A stretch of DNA of 64,000 nt from Streptomyces endocoffeicus (GTDB lineage Bacteria > Actinomycetota > Actinomycetes > Streptomycetales > Streptomycetaceae): assembly GCF_016741935.1 (NCBI RefSeq), contig NZ_JAERRG010000001.1:1798001-1862000 (forward strand). Direction: 5' to 3'. Below the pieces are notes generated by a model. That model did no database searches and had not been told where the DNA came from. It saw nothing but the letters and a program-made list of their open reading frames with translations. Both the position numbers and the translations under genes were made by a program. Of the stretch, positions 30,720 through 39,979 are shown in pieces. Every line of letters starts with the position of its first letter. Positions within the stretch are counted from its first letter, which is position 1.

Positions 30720-31589
30720 ATGCGATACGGCCCGGCGGTGCGTCGCCGCAAGCTCGGTGCGGAACTGCGTCGCCAGCGCGATCTGGCCGGGCTCACCAGC
30801 GGTGAGGTCGCCGACCAGCTGGGCTGGCACCAGTCGAAGGTGAGCCGGATCGAGACCGGGCGGAGCGGCGCCAAGCCCTCGGATGTGGCGCGGCTGCTGG
30901 AGGTCTACCAGGTCGCCGACCCGGAGCTGCGCGCCCTGCTGGAGGCGCTGTGCCGCGGGGGCGCCTCGGATCCGGAGGGGTCGCGGCGCGGCTGGTGGTA
31001 CGCGTACCGCGATCTGCTGCCGCCCGCCTACCGGGATTTCATCAGCCTGGAGGCGGAGGCGTCGGACGCGTACACCCTGGAGACCACGGTGGTGCCGGGT
31101 CTGCTGCAGACCCCGGACTACGCCCGGGCGGTGACCCTCGCGGCGCTCCCGGATCTGCCGGGGCCGCAGGTGGACTCGCTGGTGGAGGTGCGGATCGCGC
31201 GCCAGTCGGTGCTGCACGGCGAGCGGCCGCTGCGGCTGCACGCGGTGCTCGACGAGGCGGCGCTGCGGCGCGAGGTGGGCGGGCCCGGAGTGATGACGGC
31301 GCAATTGCGCCATCTGGCCGAACTCTGCGCATTGCCTCAGGTGCAGCTGCAGGTGCTGCCATTCTCTATCGGAATGCCCATTGGTATGACAGGTCCTTTC
31401 ATTATTTTCTCTTTTCCGCACATTAGTGACCTGGACGTAGTAGTTCTCGACCACTTGACGAGTAGCCTCTATCTGGAGCGGAAAGAAGACCTCCGGGCGT
31501 ACAGCGCCGCGTTCGAAGTACTGCGCGCTCACGCTCTGACACCTGAGGAATCGTTGTCCTTCATCAACAAAATCGGGGGCGGCGCCTGA
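30720..31589 (+). CDS. XRE-family regulator with DUF5753 domain (second copy)
   Basis: The 289-residue protein has an XRE HTH (LGAELRRQRDLAGLTSGEVA, then WHQSKVSRIETG) and a DUF5753 domain that starts around GWWYAYRDLLPPAYRDF and includes ETTVVPGLLQTPDYARAV. I chose ATG 30720, seven bases after GGGAGGGAG; upstream in-frame starts lie in non-coding-like sequence. The last 90 residues are encoded by clearly AT-richer DNA than the rest (for example 31365-31450), which may mark recombination within the gene. A DUF397 gene follows after nine bases. Confidence 0.92.
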   Translation: MRYGPAVRRRKLGAELRRQRDLAGLTSGEVADQLGWHQSKVSRIETGRSGAKPSDVARLLEVYQVADPELRALLEALCRGGASDPEGSRRGWWYAYRDLLPPAYRDFISLEAEASDAYTLETTVVPGLLQTPDYARAVTLAALPDLPGPQVDSLVEVRIARQSVLHGERPLRLHAVLDEAALRREVGGPGVMTAQLRHLAELCALPQVQLQVLPFSIGMPIGMTGPFIIFSFPHISDLDVVVLDHLTSSLYLERKEDLRAYSAAFEVLRAHALTPEESLSFINKIGGGA

Positions 31590-31598
31590 GGGGGCACC

Positions 31599-31835
31599 AT
31601 GTCCAAAATGTCCGCCAACTCCGTCGACTGGCTGCGCAGCAGCTACAGCGTCGGAATGAACAACTGCGTCGAGACGGCCCTGCTGGGGCCCGACCGGCTC
31701 GGCGTGCGCGATTCGAAGAACACGGCGGGCCCCGTCCTGCTGTTCACCCCGTCGACCTGGGTCTCCTTCCTCGAGGGACTCAAGGGCGACGGCCCCGGCT
31801 CCGGCACCTCTCGTTCGGCCGGAACCGGAAGCTGA
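31599..31835 (+). CDS. DUF397 small protein (second copy)
   Basis: The 78-residue protein has the DUF397 pattern: WLRSSYSVGMNNCVETALL, then GVRDSKN and FTPSTWVSFLEGLK. A GAGGGGGCACC site precedes the ATG. It completes the HATPase, XRE/DUF5753 and DUF397 set and is likely co-transcribed with the regulator. Confidence 0.9.
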   Translation: MSKMSANSVDWLRSSYSVGMNNCVETALLGPDRLGVRDSKNTAGPVLLFTPSTWVSFLEGLKGDGPGSGTSRSAGTGS

Positions 31836-31842
31836 TCCGTCA

Positions 31843-31872
31843 GTGAAGTACCTCTTCCGGTGAAGTACCTCT
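31843..31872. repeat. Two 13-base direct repeats after the DUF397 gene
   Basis: GTGAAGTACCTCT occurs at 31843-31855 and again at 31860-31872. It lies between the DUF397 stop and the terminator hairpin. No function is evident. Confidence 0.7.
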
Positions 31873-31878
31873 CCCCCC

Positions 31879-31901
31879 GGTGAGCGGCTGATCCGCTCAC
31901 C
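31879..31901. terminator. Terminator hairpin between DUF397 and bioF
   Basis: GGTGAGCGG and CCGCTCACC form a perfect nine-base-pair stem around CTGAT. It lies between convergent genes and is usable from both sides. Confidence 0.75.
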
Positions 31902-31918
31902 CTCCCGTCAGTGAGCCA

Positions 31919-33115
31919 TCAGGCGGTCGGCGCGGTCCTCACGATCACGTCGACCGCCGCTTCGACCTGCTCCTCCGTCAGATCCGCGCGCGCGGTCAGC
32001 CGCAGCCGGGAGACGCCGTCCGGGACGGACGGCGGGCGGAAGCACCCCACCATCAGCCCGGCCGCGCGGCAGTCCGCGGCCCAGCGCACCGCCTTCTCCG
32101 GCGACGGGGCCCGCACCGACACCACCGACGCGTCCGGCCGCACCGCGGCCGGCCCGGCGGCGGTCAGCCGCCCGTACAGCCCCATGGCGACCGTACGGAC
32201 GCGGGCGGCGCGCTCCGGCTCCCGGCGCAGCAGCCGCAGGCTCGCCAGGGCGGCGCCCACGGCCGCCGGGTTGAGCCCGGTGTCGAAGATGAACGTCCGC
32301 GCGGAGTTCACCAGATGCTCGATGACCCGGGCGGGCCCCAGCACCGCCCCGCCCTGGCTGCCCAGCGACTTGGAGAGGGTGGCCGTGACCACCACGTCCG
32401 GCGCGCCCGCGAGCCCGGCCTCGTGCACCGCGCCGCGTCCGCCCTCGCCGAGCACCCCCAGGCCGTGCGCCTCGTCCACCACCAGCGCCGCGCCGTACCG
32501 CCGGGAGGCACCGGCGAGGGCGGCCAGCGGGGCGGCGTCGCCGTCGACGGAGAAGACCGCGTCGCTGACGACGAGGGCGCGCCGCCGCGCCTTCCCCGCG
32601 TCCCCCACCGTCGTCTCCCCCGCGTCCGCCTCGGCCGCGCCCAGCGCCTTGCGCACGGCGTCCGGGTCGGCGTGCGGGACGACGGCGATCTCGGCGCGCG
32701 AGAGCCGGCAGCCGTCGATGAGCGAGGCGTGGTTGTCCGCGTCGGAGACGACCAGGGCGTCCCGGCCGCTCAGCGCGGAGACGGCGGCCAGATTGGCCGC
32801 GTAACCGGAGGAGAACACCAGGGCCGCCTCGAATCCGCAGAACTCGGCGAGCTCCCGCTCCAGCGTGGTGTGCAGCTCGGTGGAGCCGGTGACCAGACGC
32901 GAGCCGGTCGACCCCGCGCCCCAGCGGTGCGCCGCCGCGGCCGCGGCGGCCGTCACCTCCGGGTGCCGGGCCAGCCCCAGATAGTCATTGCTCGCCAGAT
33001 CGAGCAGCGGGGAGTCGGCGGGGCGGGGGCTGAGCCGGCGCACCAGCCCCGCCCGGTCGCGCCGCTCCCGCTGTGCGTCGATCCATGCGAACGCGTCCTC
33101 GCGGTCCTGGGGCAT
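31919..33115 (-). CDS. bioF: 8-amino-7-oxononanoate synthase
   Basis: The 398-residue PLP enzyme condenses pimeloyl thioester with alanine, the first step of the biotin ring pathway. It shows the alpha-oxoamine synthase motifs SNDYLGLARHP, GSTGSRLVTGS, DEAHGLGVLG, and the PLP lysine in ATLSKSLGSQGG. The ATG at 33115 follows a GAGG site. It is divergent from bioBAD across 169 bases, so both transcripts probably share one control region. Confidence 0.94.
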   Translation of the reverse strand: MPQDREDAFAWIDAQRERRDRAGLVRRLSPRPADSPLLDLASNDYLGLARHPEVTAAAAAAAHRWGAGSTGSRLVTGSTELHTTLERELAEFCGFEAALVFSSGYAANLAAVSALSGRDALVVSDADNHASLIDGCRLSRAEIAVVPHADPDAVRKALGAAEADAGETTVGDAGKARRRALVVSDAVFSVDGDAAPLAALAGASRRYGAALVVDEAHGLGVLGEGGRGAVHEAGLAGAPDVVVTATLSKSLGSQGGAVLGPARVIEHLVNSARTFIFDTGLNPAAVGAALASLRLLRREPERAARVRTVAMGLYGRLTAAGPAAVRPDASVVSVRAPSPEKAVRWAADCRAAGLMVGCFRPPSVPDGVSRLRLTARADLTEEQVEAAVDVIVRTAPTA

Positions 33116-33198
33116 CGGCTGCCTCGCCTTCCGTGGCCTCGTCTCGGGCACCGACTGTCGGGTCCGGATAGAACGTAGCCTCGTCCATGCCCGGTCAT

Positions 33199-33218
33199 GG
33201 TGTGGCAATACACACACC
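33199..33218. promoter_or_regulatory. Interrupted palindrome between bioF and bioB
   Basis: GGTGTG and CACACC are separated by eight bases (GCAATACA). It is the only inverted repeat of note in the bioF-bioB intergenic region and could be an operator for a biotin regulator. It does not resemble a site that I can name, and the call is tentative. Confidence 0.3.
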
Positions 33219-33284
33219 CCGATCAGCGCGTCTTGTACGGTCTCTCCTTGGCCGCGGGCGGTGGGGTAGGAAAGGATCGTCGCC

Positions 33285-34535
33285 ATGGACCTGCTGAACA
33301 CGCTGGTGGAGAAGGGGCTGCGGCGCGAGACGCCCTCCCGCGAAGAGGCGCTCGCCGTTCTGGCGACCTCCGATGACGAGCTGCTCGATGTGGTGGCCGC
33401 GGCGGGCAAGGTGCGCCGCGCCTGGTTCGGGCGGCGGGTGAAGCTCAACTATCTGGTGAACCTCAAGTCGGGGCTGTGCCCCGAGGACTGTTCGTACTGC
33501 TCACAACGGCTGGGCTCGAAGTCCGGAATCCTCAAGTACACCTGGCTCAAGCCGGAGCAGGCGGCCGCCGCGGCGGGCGCCGGGGTCGCGGGCGGCGCCA
33601 AGCGGGTGTGCCTGGTCGCCAGCGGGCGCGGCCCGACCGACCGCGATGTGGACCGGGTCTCCCAGACCATCGCCGCCATCAAGGAGGAGCACCAGGACGT
33701 CGAGATCTGCGCCTGTCTGGGGCTGCTGTCCGACGGCCAGGCGGAGCGGCTGAAGGGCGCGGGGGCGAACGCGTACAACCACAACCTCAACACCTCAGAG
33801 GCGACGTACGGCGACATCACCACCACCCACACCTACGCCGACCGGGTCTCGACCGTGCAGCAGGCCCAGGCGGCGGGGATGTCCGCCTGCTCCGGGCTGA
33901 TCGCGGGCATGGGCGAGTCGGACGAGGACCTGGTGGACGTGGTCTTCTCGCTGCGCGAGCTGGACCCGGACTCGGTGCCGGTCAACTTCCTCATCCCGAT
34001 CGAGGGCACCCCGCTGGCCGGGGACTGGAACCTCACCCCGCAGCGCTGTCTGCGGATCCTGGCCATGGTGCGGTTCGTCTGCCCGGACGTCGAGGTGCGG
34101 CTCGCGGGCGGCCGCGAGATCCATCTGCGGACGCTGCAGCCGCTGGCCCTGAACCTGGCGAACTCGATCTTCCTCGGCGACTATCTGACCACCGAGGGCC
34201 AGTCGGGCAAGGACGACCTCGCGATGATCGCCGACGCGGGCTTCGAGGTGGAGGGCACCGACACGACGACGCTGCCCGCGCACCGCGCGGACGCAGCTGC
34301 CGCCGCCGGTGCCGGCTGCGGCGGCCACGGCGGGGAGGGCGGCGGCTGCGGCCCGTGCGGTGACGCGGCGCCCGTGGACGCCGCGCCCGTCGACGCCGTA
34401 CCCGCCGATGCCGTACCGGCCCAGGCGGCGGCCGGTGCGACGGTCTCCGCCCCCGCGGGCACGCGGGAGTCCCACGCCGGCCTGGTCGCGGTGCGCCGCC
34501 GCGGCGCGGGCACGGATCTGCCGCCCAATGCCTGA
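33285..34535 (+). CDS. bioB: Biotin synthase with a Cys-rich C-terminal tail
   Basis: The 416-residue radical SAM enzyme inserts sulfur into dethiobiotin. Cys65, Cys69 and Cys72 (CPEDCSYC) bind the radical SAM cluster, and [12 protein letters not shown] and [11 protein letters not shown] are typical BioB segments. The fold ends near residue 325. The last 90 residues are extra: a Gly-rich motif with Cys345, Cys355 and Cys358 ([14 protein letters not shown]), then APVDA-type repeats from residue 361. The tail could bind metal or serve sulfur supply, but its role is unknown. GAAAGGA precedes the ATG. Its stop lies eight bases inside bioA. Confidence 0.95.
   Translation: MDLLNTLVEKGLRRETPSREEALAVLATSDDELLDVVAAAGKVRRAWFGRRVKLNYLVNLKSGLCPEDCSYCSQRLGSKSGILKYTWLKPEQAAAAAGAGVAGGAKRVCLVASGRGPTDRDVDRVSQTIAAIKEEHQDVEICACLGLLSDGQAERLKGAGANAYNHNLNTSEATYGDITTTHTYADRVSTVQQAQAAGMSACSGLIAGMGESDEDLVDVVFSLRELDPDSVPVNFLIPIEGTPLAGDWNLTPQRCLRILAMVRFVCPDVEVRLAGGREIHLRTLQPLALNLANSIFLGDYLTTEGQSGKDDLAMIADAGFEVEGTDTTTLPAHRADAAAAAGAGCGGHGGEGGGCGPCGDAAPVDAAPVDAVPADAVPAQAAAGATVSAPAGTRESHAGLVAVRRRGAGTDLPPNA
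34365..34430 (+). repeat. 15-base imperfect repeats in the bioB tail
   Basis: About four units of the GCGCCCGTCGACGCC type encode the [10 protein letters not shown] repeats after the Cys-rich motif. The third bases vary more than the first two, so the repeat is old or under protein-level selection. Confidence 0.7.
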
Positions 34536-35844
34536 GCCGCTGACCCCGGCCGAGCTGCGGGAGCTGGACCGGCAGCACGTCTGGCATCCGTACGGCCCGA
34601 TGCCCGGCCGCCAGGACCCGCTGGTCGTGGAGTCCGCGGCCGGGGTCCGGCTGCGGCTGGCCGAGCCGGTGGAGGGCGTCCGCGAGCTGGTGGACGGGAT
34701 GTCGTCGTGGTGGTCCGCCATCCACGGCTACAACCACCCGGCGCTCAACGATGCCGCGCGCGGTCAGCTGGACCGGATGAGCCATGTGATGTTCGGCGGG
34801 CTCACCCATGAGCCCGCCGTCCGGCTGGCCACCCGGCTGGTGGAGATCACGCCCGAGCCGCTCCAGCACGTCTTCCTCGCCGACTCCGGTTCGGTGTCGG
34901 TCGAGGTCGCGGTGAAGATGTGCCTCCAGTACTGGCGCTCGCTCGGCCGCCCCGCCAAGCGGCGGCTGCTGACCTGGCGCGGCGGCTACCACGGCGACAC
35001 CTGGCAGCCGATGGCGGTGTGCGACCCGGAGGGCGGCATGCACCGGCTGTGGTCCGGTGTGCTGCCCGAGCAGATCTTCGCGGACGCGCCACCGCCCGGC
35101 TTCGACGCGGACCCCGACCCGGCGTACGAGCGCCACGTCCGTGAGCTGGTGGCCCGGCACGCCCATGAGCTGGCCGCGGTGATCGTGGAGCCGGTGGTGC
35201 AGGGCGCGGGCGGGATGCGCTTCCACTCCCCCGCGCTGCTGCGGGTGCTGCGCGAGGCGTGCGACGAGCACGACGTACTGCTGGTGTTCGACGAGATCGC
35301 CACGGGTTTCGGCCGCTCGGGCACGCTCTTCGCGGCCGGGCACGCGGGGGTGTGCCCCGATGTGATGTGTCTGGGCAAGGCGCTGACCGGCGGTTATCTG
35401 ACCCTCGCCGCCACGCTGTGCACCCCGCGGGTGGCGGAGGGCATCTCGCGCGGCGAGGTGCCGGTGCTCGCCCACGGCCCGACCTTCATGGGCAATCCGC
35501 TGGCCACGGCCGTGGCCTGCGCCTCGATCGATCTGCTGCTGTCCTACGACTGGCGGCAGGAGGTCAAGCGGATCGAGACCGGGCTGCGGGACGGTCTCGC
35601 GGAGGCGGCCGCCGTGCCGGGCGTCCGGGACGTACGGGTGCTCGGCGCGATCGGCGTCGTCCAGCTGGACCGTCCGATGGACGACGCGGCGATGGCGGCG
35701 GCGACGCGGGCCGCGGTGCGCGAGGGCGTATGGCTGCGCCCGTTCCGCGATCTGCTGTACACCATGCCGCCGTACATCACCGGGGACCACGATCTGGCCC
35801 GGATCTGCGCGGCGGTCCGGGCGGCCGCCGCCGCGGCCGTCTGA
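34528..35844 (+). CDS. bioA: Adenosylmethionine-8-amino-7-oxononanoate aminotransferase
   Basis: The 438-residue class III aminotransferase uses S-adenosylmethionine as amino donor to make 7,8-diaminopelargonate. Visible blocks are [52 protein letters not shown] and the PLP lysine in [10 protein letters not shown]. The [11 protein letters not shown] block and the [10 protein letters not shown] segment fit BioA rather than other class III enzymes. The ATG lies inside the end of bioB. Confidence 0.95.
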   Translation: MPEPLTPAELRELDRQHVWHPYGPMPGRQDPLVVESAAGVRLRLAEPVEGVRELVDGMSSWWSAIHGYNHPALNDAARGQLDRMSHVMFGGLTHEPAVRLATRLVEITPEPLQHVFLADSGSVSVEVAVKMCLQYWRSLGRPAKRRLLTWRGGYHGDTWQPMAVCDPEGGMHRLWSGVLPEQIFADAPPPGFDADPDPAYERHVRELVARHAHELAAVIVEPVVQGAGGMRFHSPALLRVLREACDEHDVLLVFDEIATGFGRSGTLFAAGHAGVCPDVMCLGKALTGGYLTLAATLCTPRVAEGISRGEVPVLAHGPTFMGNPLATAVACASIDLLLSYDWRQEVKRIETGLRDGLAEAAAVPGVRDVRVLGAIGVVQLDRPMDDAAMAAATRAAVREGVWLRPFRDLLYTMPPYITGDHDLARICAAVRAAAAAAV

Positions 35845-35860
35845 CCCGCCCGCCCCGCTC

Positions 35861-35936
35861 GCGGTCGGCTCTCCCCAGGGAAAGGAGACCGACCGCAGGC
35901 CGGGGCATGCGAGGGCAGCCCGGGGCACGCCCCGGG
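35861..35936. promoter_or_regulatory. Two hairpins between bioA and bioD
   Basis: The first hairpin pairs GCGGTCGG(C)TCTCC with GGAGACCGACCGC (35861-35896, one bulge). The second is a perfect CCCGGGG-CACG-CCCCGGG (35919-35936). They separate bioA from bioD and leave a purine-rich leader before bioD. They may lower bioD expression by partial termination or stabilise mRNA ends. Confidence 0.5.
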
Positions 35937-35969
35937 CACGAACGAAAGCGAAAGGCAACGGAAACAAAG

Positions 35970-36674
35970 ATGACAGTCCTGGTCGTCACCGGTACGGGCA
36001 CCGAGATCGGAAAGACCGTCAGCACGGCGGCCGTCGCCGCCACGGCCCTCGCGCGCGGCCGCTCGGTGGCGGTGCTCAAACCCGCCCAGACCGGTGTCGC
36101 GGAGGGCGAGCCGGGTGACGCCGCGGAGGTGGGCCGCCTCGCCGGGGCGGTGACCCTGCTCGAACTCGCCCGCTACCCCGAGCCGCTGGCCCCCGCCACC
36201 GCCGCCCGCCGCGCCGGACGGCCTCCGGTGCGGCCGCACGAGGTGGCGGAGGCGGCCGAGAAGCTGGCCACCGAGCACGATCTGGTGCTGATCGAGGGCG
36301 CGGGCGGGCTGCTCGTACGGTTCGACGAGACGGGGGCGACGCTCGCCGACGCGGCCCGGCTGCTCGGCGCGCCCGTTCTCGTCGTCGCCCACGCGGGCCT
36401 CGGCACCCTCAACGCGACCACCCTGACCACCGAGGCGCTGCGCGCCCGCGGGCTGGAGTGCCCCGGCGTCGTCATCGGCAGCTGGCCCGCCGCCGCGGAT
36501 CTGGCCTCCCGCTGCAATGTGGCCGATCTGCCGGAGTCCGCCGGCGTCCCGCTGCTGGGCGCCATCCCCCAGGGCGCCCCCGCCCTGCCGCCCGCCGAGT
36601 TCCGCGCCCAGGCACCCGGTTGGCTGGCGCCCCGGCTGGACGGCACCTGGGACGCGACACGGTTCGCCGCGTAG
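35970..36674 (+). CDS. bioD: Dethiobiotin synthetase
   Basis: The 234-residue ATP-dependent carboxylase closes the ureido ring of dethiobiotin. It has the P-loop [10 protein letters not shown], the KPAQTG substrate lysine segment, and the EGAGGLLV motif. Its gene follows bioA after 125 bases that contain two hairpins. With bioF, bioA and bioB this completes the late pathway; no pimeloyl-synthesis gene is in the window. Confidence 0.95.
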   Translation: MTVLVVTGTGTEIGKTVSTAAVAATALARGRSVAVLKPAQTGVAEGEPGDAAEVGRLAGAVTLLELARYPEPLAPATAARRAGRPPVRPHEVAEAAEKLATEHDLVLIEGAGGLLVRFDETGATLADAARLLGAPVLVVAHAGLGTLNATTLTTEALRARGLECPGVVIGSWPAAADLASRCNVADLPESAGVPLLGAIPQGAPALPPAEFRAQAPGWLAPRLDGTWDATRFAA

Positions 36675-36772
36675 CGACACCCCCCGCCTGGGCACAATCC
36701 CGGTACCGGTCATCGTCCATCCCTGGGACATCCGGGACAAACCGTCCGTACCTTGGACAAGGGGGAGTTCCC

Positions 36773-37456
36773 ATGCCCGTAGGCCGTCGCACACCCACGC
36801 GTGACGCCGTCCACCACCCGCTCTTCGCCCGCGCCTACGCCAGACTGAGCCCACTGGCCGACGACCGGGCCGGGCTGGGTGAGCTGCGCGGCGAGCTGCT
36901 GGCCGGGCTCTCCGGCCGGGTCATCGAGATCGGCGCGGGCAACGGGCTGAACTTCCCGCACTACCCCGAGACCGTCTCCGAGGTCGTCGCCATCGAACCC
37001 GAGCGCCATCTGCGGCGGCTGGCCACCCGGGCGGGGCTGCGCGCCGGGGTGCCGGTGGACGTGGTGCCGGGCGTCGCCGAGGCGCTGCCGGTCAAGAGCG
37101 AGGGGTTCGACGCGGCGGTGGCCTGTCTGGTGCTGTGTTCGGTGCGCGATGTGCGGCGCGCGCTCGCCGAGCTGCTGCGGGTGCTGCGGCCCGGCGGTGA
37201 GCTGCGCTTCCTCGAGCACGGCCGCGCCGAGGGGCGGGTCCTGGCGACGACCCAGCGGGCGCTGGACCGCACGGTGTGGCCGCTGATGTTCGGCGGCTGC
37301 CATACCGCGCGCGAGGTGCGGTCGGAGATCGCGGCCGCGGGCTTCGAGCCGCTCGACCACCGCCGGCTGCGGATCCCGGACCGGGGCCCGACGCTGCCGA
37401 CGTCCCCGTGCGTGCTCGGCGCCGCCCGCCGCCCATCGGCGCCTTCCGGCCCCTGA
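36773..37456 (+). CDS. Class I SAM-dependent methyltransferase
   Basis: The 227-residue protein has a SAM-binding motif VIEIGAGNGLNF, an acidic second strand VVAIEPERHL, and a VLRPGGELRFLEH segment typical of Methyltransf_11 / UbiE-like enzymes. The ATG at 36773 follows GGGGGAG by six bases. Similar proteins methylate quinones, small metabolites or phospholipids; the context gives no hint. Confidence 0.85.
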   Translation: MPVGRRTPTRDAVHHPLFARAYARLSPLADDRAGLGELRGELLAGLSGRVIEIGAGNGLNFPHYPETVSEVVAIEPERHLRRLATRAGLRAGVPVDVVPGVAEALPVKSEGFDAAVACLVLCSVRDVRRALAELLRVLRPGGELRFLEHGRAEGRVLATTQRALDRTVWPLMFGGCHTAREVRSEIAAAGFEPLDHRRLRIPDRGPTLPTSPCVLGAARRPSAPSGP

Positions 37457-37476
37457 TCGCCTTCCGGCCCCTGATC
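37441..37476 (+). repeat. Two 18-base tandem repeats across a stop codon
   Basis: GCCTTCCGGCCCCTGATC occurs twice in direct succession. The first copy contains the stop codon of the methyltransferase gene, so the second copy looks like a duplicated gene end. Confidence 0.85.
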
Positions 37477-37597
37477 GCCGTCCCGTCTCGCCGTCCCGTC
37501 GGCGTTCGCATTCCCGTACGCCCGCGTCCGCAGGCGCGCGTACCGGCCGCCGGGTCCCTACCATCGAGGGCACGACGTTCCGATACGGGGAGGCATC

Positions 37598-38407
37598 GTG
37601 TCCACACCGGCGGCAACGAAAACGGACGGGTTCGCGGACGGCGGCGCCCATGCGGCGGCCCGGGCCCGGTCCCTGACCAAGGCGTACGGCAGCGGCGAGA
37701 CGGCCGTGCTCGCGCTGGACGCGGTGGACGTGGAGATCGAACGGGGCAGGTTCACCGCGGTGATGGGCCCATCCGGCTCCGGGAAGTCCACCCTGATGCA
37801 CTGTCTGGCGGGTCTCGACACGGTCTCGTCGGGCCGGGCCTGGCTGGGCGACACCGAGATCACCGGCCTGGGCGACAAGGAGCTGACCCAGCTCCGCCGC
37901 GACCGGATCGGCTTTATGTTCCAGTCGTTCAATCTGCTGCCCACGCTCAACGCGGCCGAGAACATCACCCTGCCCATGGACATCGCGGGCCACAAGCCCG
38001 ACCGGGAGTGGGTGGACCGGGTCATCGACACCCTCGGGCTGCGGGACCGGCTGCGGCACCGGCCCGCCCAGCTGTCCGGCGGGCAGCAGCAGCGGGTGGC
38101 GTGCGCGCGGGCGCTCGCCTCCCGCCCCGAGCTGATCTTCGCGGACGAGCCCACCGGCAACCTGGACTCACGGGCGGGCCTGGAGGTGCTGCGCTTCCTG
38201 CGGGAGGCCGTGGACGAACTGGGCCAGACGGTCGTCATGGTCACCCACGACCCGACCGCCGCCGCCCACTCCGATCTGGTGCTCTTCCTCGCCGACGGCC
38301 GGATCGTGGTCCGGATGGAGCGGCCCACGGCCGAGGCGGTGCTGGAACGGATGCACATCTTCGCGGCCGCCGCCACCCCCGACCCCGACCCCGATCCCCT
38401 GAACTGA
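37598..38407 (+). CDS. ABC transporter ATP-binding protein, MacB/LolD type
   Basis: The 269-residue ATPase has Walker A GPSGSGKST, Q-loop FQSFNLLPTLNA, signature LSGGQQQRVACARAL, Walker B LIFADEPTGNLDS, and H-loop VTHDP. The sequence falls in the MacB/LolD/FtsE group, which pairs with FtsX-like permeases. No permease gene follows, so it is an orphan in this window. The tail has a PDPDPDPL repeat. A GGGGAGG site precedes the GTG start. Confidence 0.93.
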   Translation: MSTPAATKTDGFADGGAHAAARARSLTKAYGSGETAVLALDAVDVEIERGRFTAVMGPSGSGKSTLMHCLAGLDTVSSGRAWLGDTEITGLGDKELTQLRRDRIGFMFQSFNLLPTLNAAENITLPMDIAGHKPDREWVDRVIDTLGLRDRLRHRPAQLSGGQQQRVACARALASRPELIFADEPTGNLDSRAGLEVLRFLREAVDELGQTVVMVTHDPTAAAHSDLVLFLADGRIVVRMERPTAEAVLERMHIFAAAATPDPDPDPLN

Positions 38408-38518
38408 GCCCCGGGCCCCGGCCGGTGCCCAATCGGCCGGGCCGCCGAATAAGGGTGAGGCGCCCCGAACGGAGCCGATCTCGGATACGTTCGCGGTATC
38501 CGCGATCAAGGAGGGCTC

Positions 38519-39436
38519 ATGGCAAGGCCGTTCCGTTTCGGAGTCAATCTGCTCACCCTTGAATCGGCCGAGGCATGGCGGGGGAAGTGCCGCCACGCCG
38601 AGCGACTCGGCTATGACGTGCTGCTGGCCGCCGACCACCTCGGCAACCCCGCCCCGTTCCCGGCACTGGCCACCGCCGCCGAGGCGACCGAGCGCCCGCG
38701 GCTGGGCACCTTCGTGCTCAACGCCGGCTTCTGGAACCCCGCGCTGCTCGCCAGGGAGGTGGCCACCTGCGACGCGCTCACCGACGGCCGGCTGGAGCTC
38801 GGCCTGGGCGCCGGCTATGTCAAGGCCGAGCACGACAGCGCCGGGCTGCCGTTCGGTTCGCCACGGGAGCGGGTGAACCATCTGGTGCACACCGTGGCCG
38901 AGTTGGAGCGGCTGCTGACCGATTCCGAGCACCGGCCGCGGTCCACCCAGTCCCCGCGCCCGCCGCTGCTGCTCGGCGGCAACGGCGACCGGCTGCTGCG
39001 GCTGGCCGCGCGCCACGCGGACATCACCGCCTTCACCGGCGCGGTGCAGCCCGCCGGCAAGCCCCAGGGCACCCTGCAGCTGATCAGCCCCGAGACGCTG
39101 GAGGGCCGGGTCGCCGCCTTCCGCCGCTTCGCCGCCGAAGCGGGGAGGACCAAGGGGACCGACGAGAGCGATGACGCCATCGAGCTGAACTACCTCATCC
39201 AGATGGTCGGCCCCACCGGCGACCGGCGCGCCAAGGTGCGTGAGCTGGCCCCGTACGCACCGGACCTCACCGAGGACCAGTTGCTGGAGCACCCGGCGCT
39301 GCTGCTGGGCGACGCCAAGGAGATGGCGGAGCAGCTGCGGGCCCACCGCGAGCGGTTCGGCTTCTCGTACTTCGCCGTGCTGGAGCACAACATGGAGGCG
39401 TTCGCCCCGGTGATCGAGGAGCTGCACGGCAGCTGA
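38519..39436 (+). CDS. LLM-class F420-dependent oxidoreductase
   Basis: The 305-residue protein is a luciferase-like TIM barrel: FRFGVNLLTLESAEAWRGKC, LLAADHLGNPAPFPALATAAEAT, and DGRLELGLGAGYVKAEHD are the typical blocks. Family members in actinobacteria mostly use F420. The substrate is unknown. GGAGGG precedes the ATG. Confidence 0.88.
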   Translation: MARPFRFGVNLLTLESAEAWRGKCRHAERLGYDVLLAADHLGNPAPFPALATAAEATERPRLGTFVLNAGFWNPALLAREVATCDALTDGRLELGLGAGYVKAEHDSAGLPFGSPRERVNHLVHTVAELERLLTDSEHRPRSTQSPRPPLLLGGNGDRLLRLAARHADITAFTGAVQPAGKPQGTLQLISPETLEGRVAAFRRFAAEAGRTKGTDESDDAIELNYLIQMVGPTGDRRAKVRELAPYAPDLTEDQLLEHPALLLGDAKEMAEQLRAHRERFGFSYFAVLEHNMEAFAPVIEELHGS

Positions 39437-39487
39437 CCCGGCGGAATCCCGTCGACGCCGCGGTCCGTCCGATGGTGGGATACGGAC

Positions 39488-39913
39488 ATGAACGATCTCC
39501 GGATACGGGCCGCGGCCCCCGCCGACCTCGACACCGTGCTCGCCTTCTGGAAGGAGGCGGCGGAGGGCACCAGCATCAGCGACGACCGGGACGGGGTGGC
39601 CCGGCTGCTCGACCGCGACCCGGAGTCGCTGCTGCTGGCCGAGCGGGACGGTGAGCTCGCCGGGACCGTGATCGCCGGTTTCGACGGCTGGCGCTGCCAT
39701 CTCTACCGGCTGGCCGTCCACCCCGGGCACCGCCGCCGCGGTGTGGCGACGGCCCTGCTGGCGGCGGCCGAGGAGCGGTTCGCGGCCCTGGGCGGACGGC
39801 GCGGGGACGCGATGGTGCTCAACGGGAACGACCTCGCCCACCACGCGTGGAGCGCGGCGGGCTATGCGCCGCAGCCGCAGTGGAGCCGCTGGGTCAAGCC
39901 ACTGCGCCCCTGA
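39488..39913 (+). CDS. GNAT-family acetyltransferase
   Basis: The 141-residue protein has the GNAT acetyl-CoA binding motif LYRLAVHPGHRRRGVATALLAA in the middle, with an N-terminal IRAAAPADLDTVLAFWKEA and a late HHAWSAAGY segment. It has the length of a single-domain N-acetyltransferase. The acceptor is unknown. Confidence 0.87.
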   Translation: MNDLRIRAAAPADLDTVLAFWKEAAEGTSISDDRDGVARLLDRDPESLLLAERDGELAGTVIAGFDGWRCHLYRLAVHPGHRRRGVATALLAAAEERFAALGGRRGDAMVLNGNDLAHHAWSAAGYAPQPQWSRWVKPLRP

Positions 39914-39979
39914 CCCCGGCGGCCTCCCGGGCGGGGCGCCGCCGTGCGAGGGCTTTTAGCATGGGACGGAGGTGACCCG

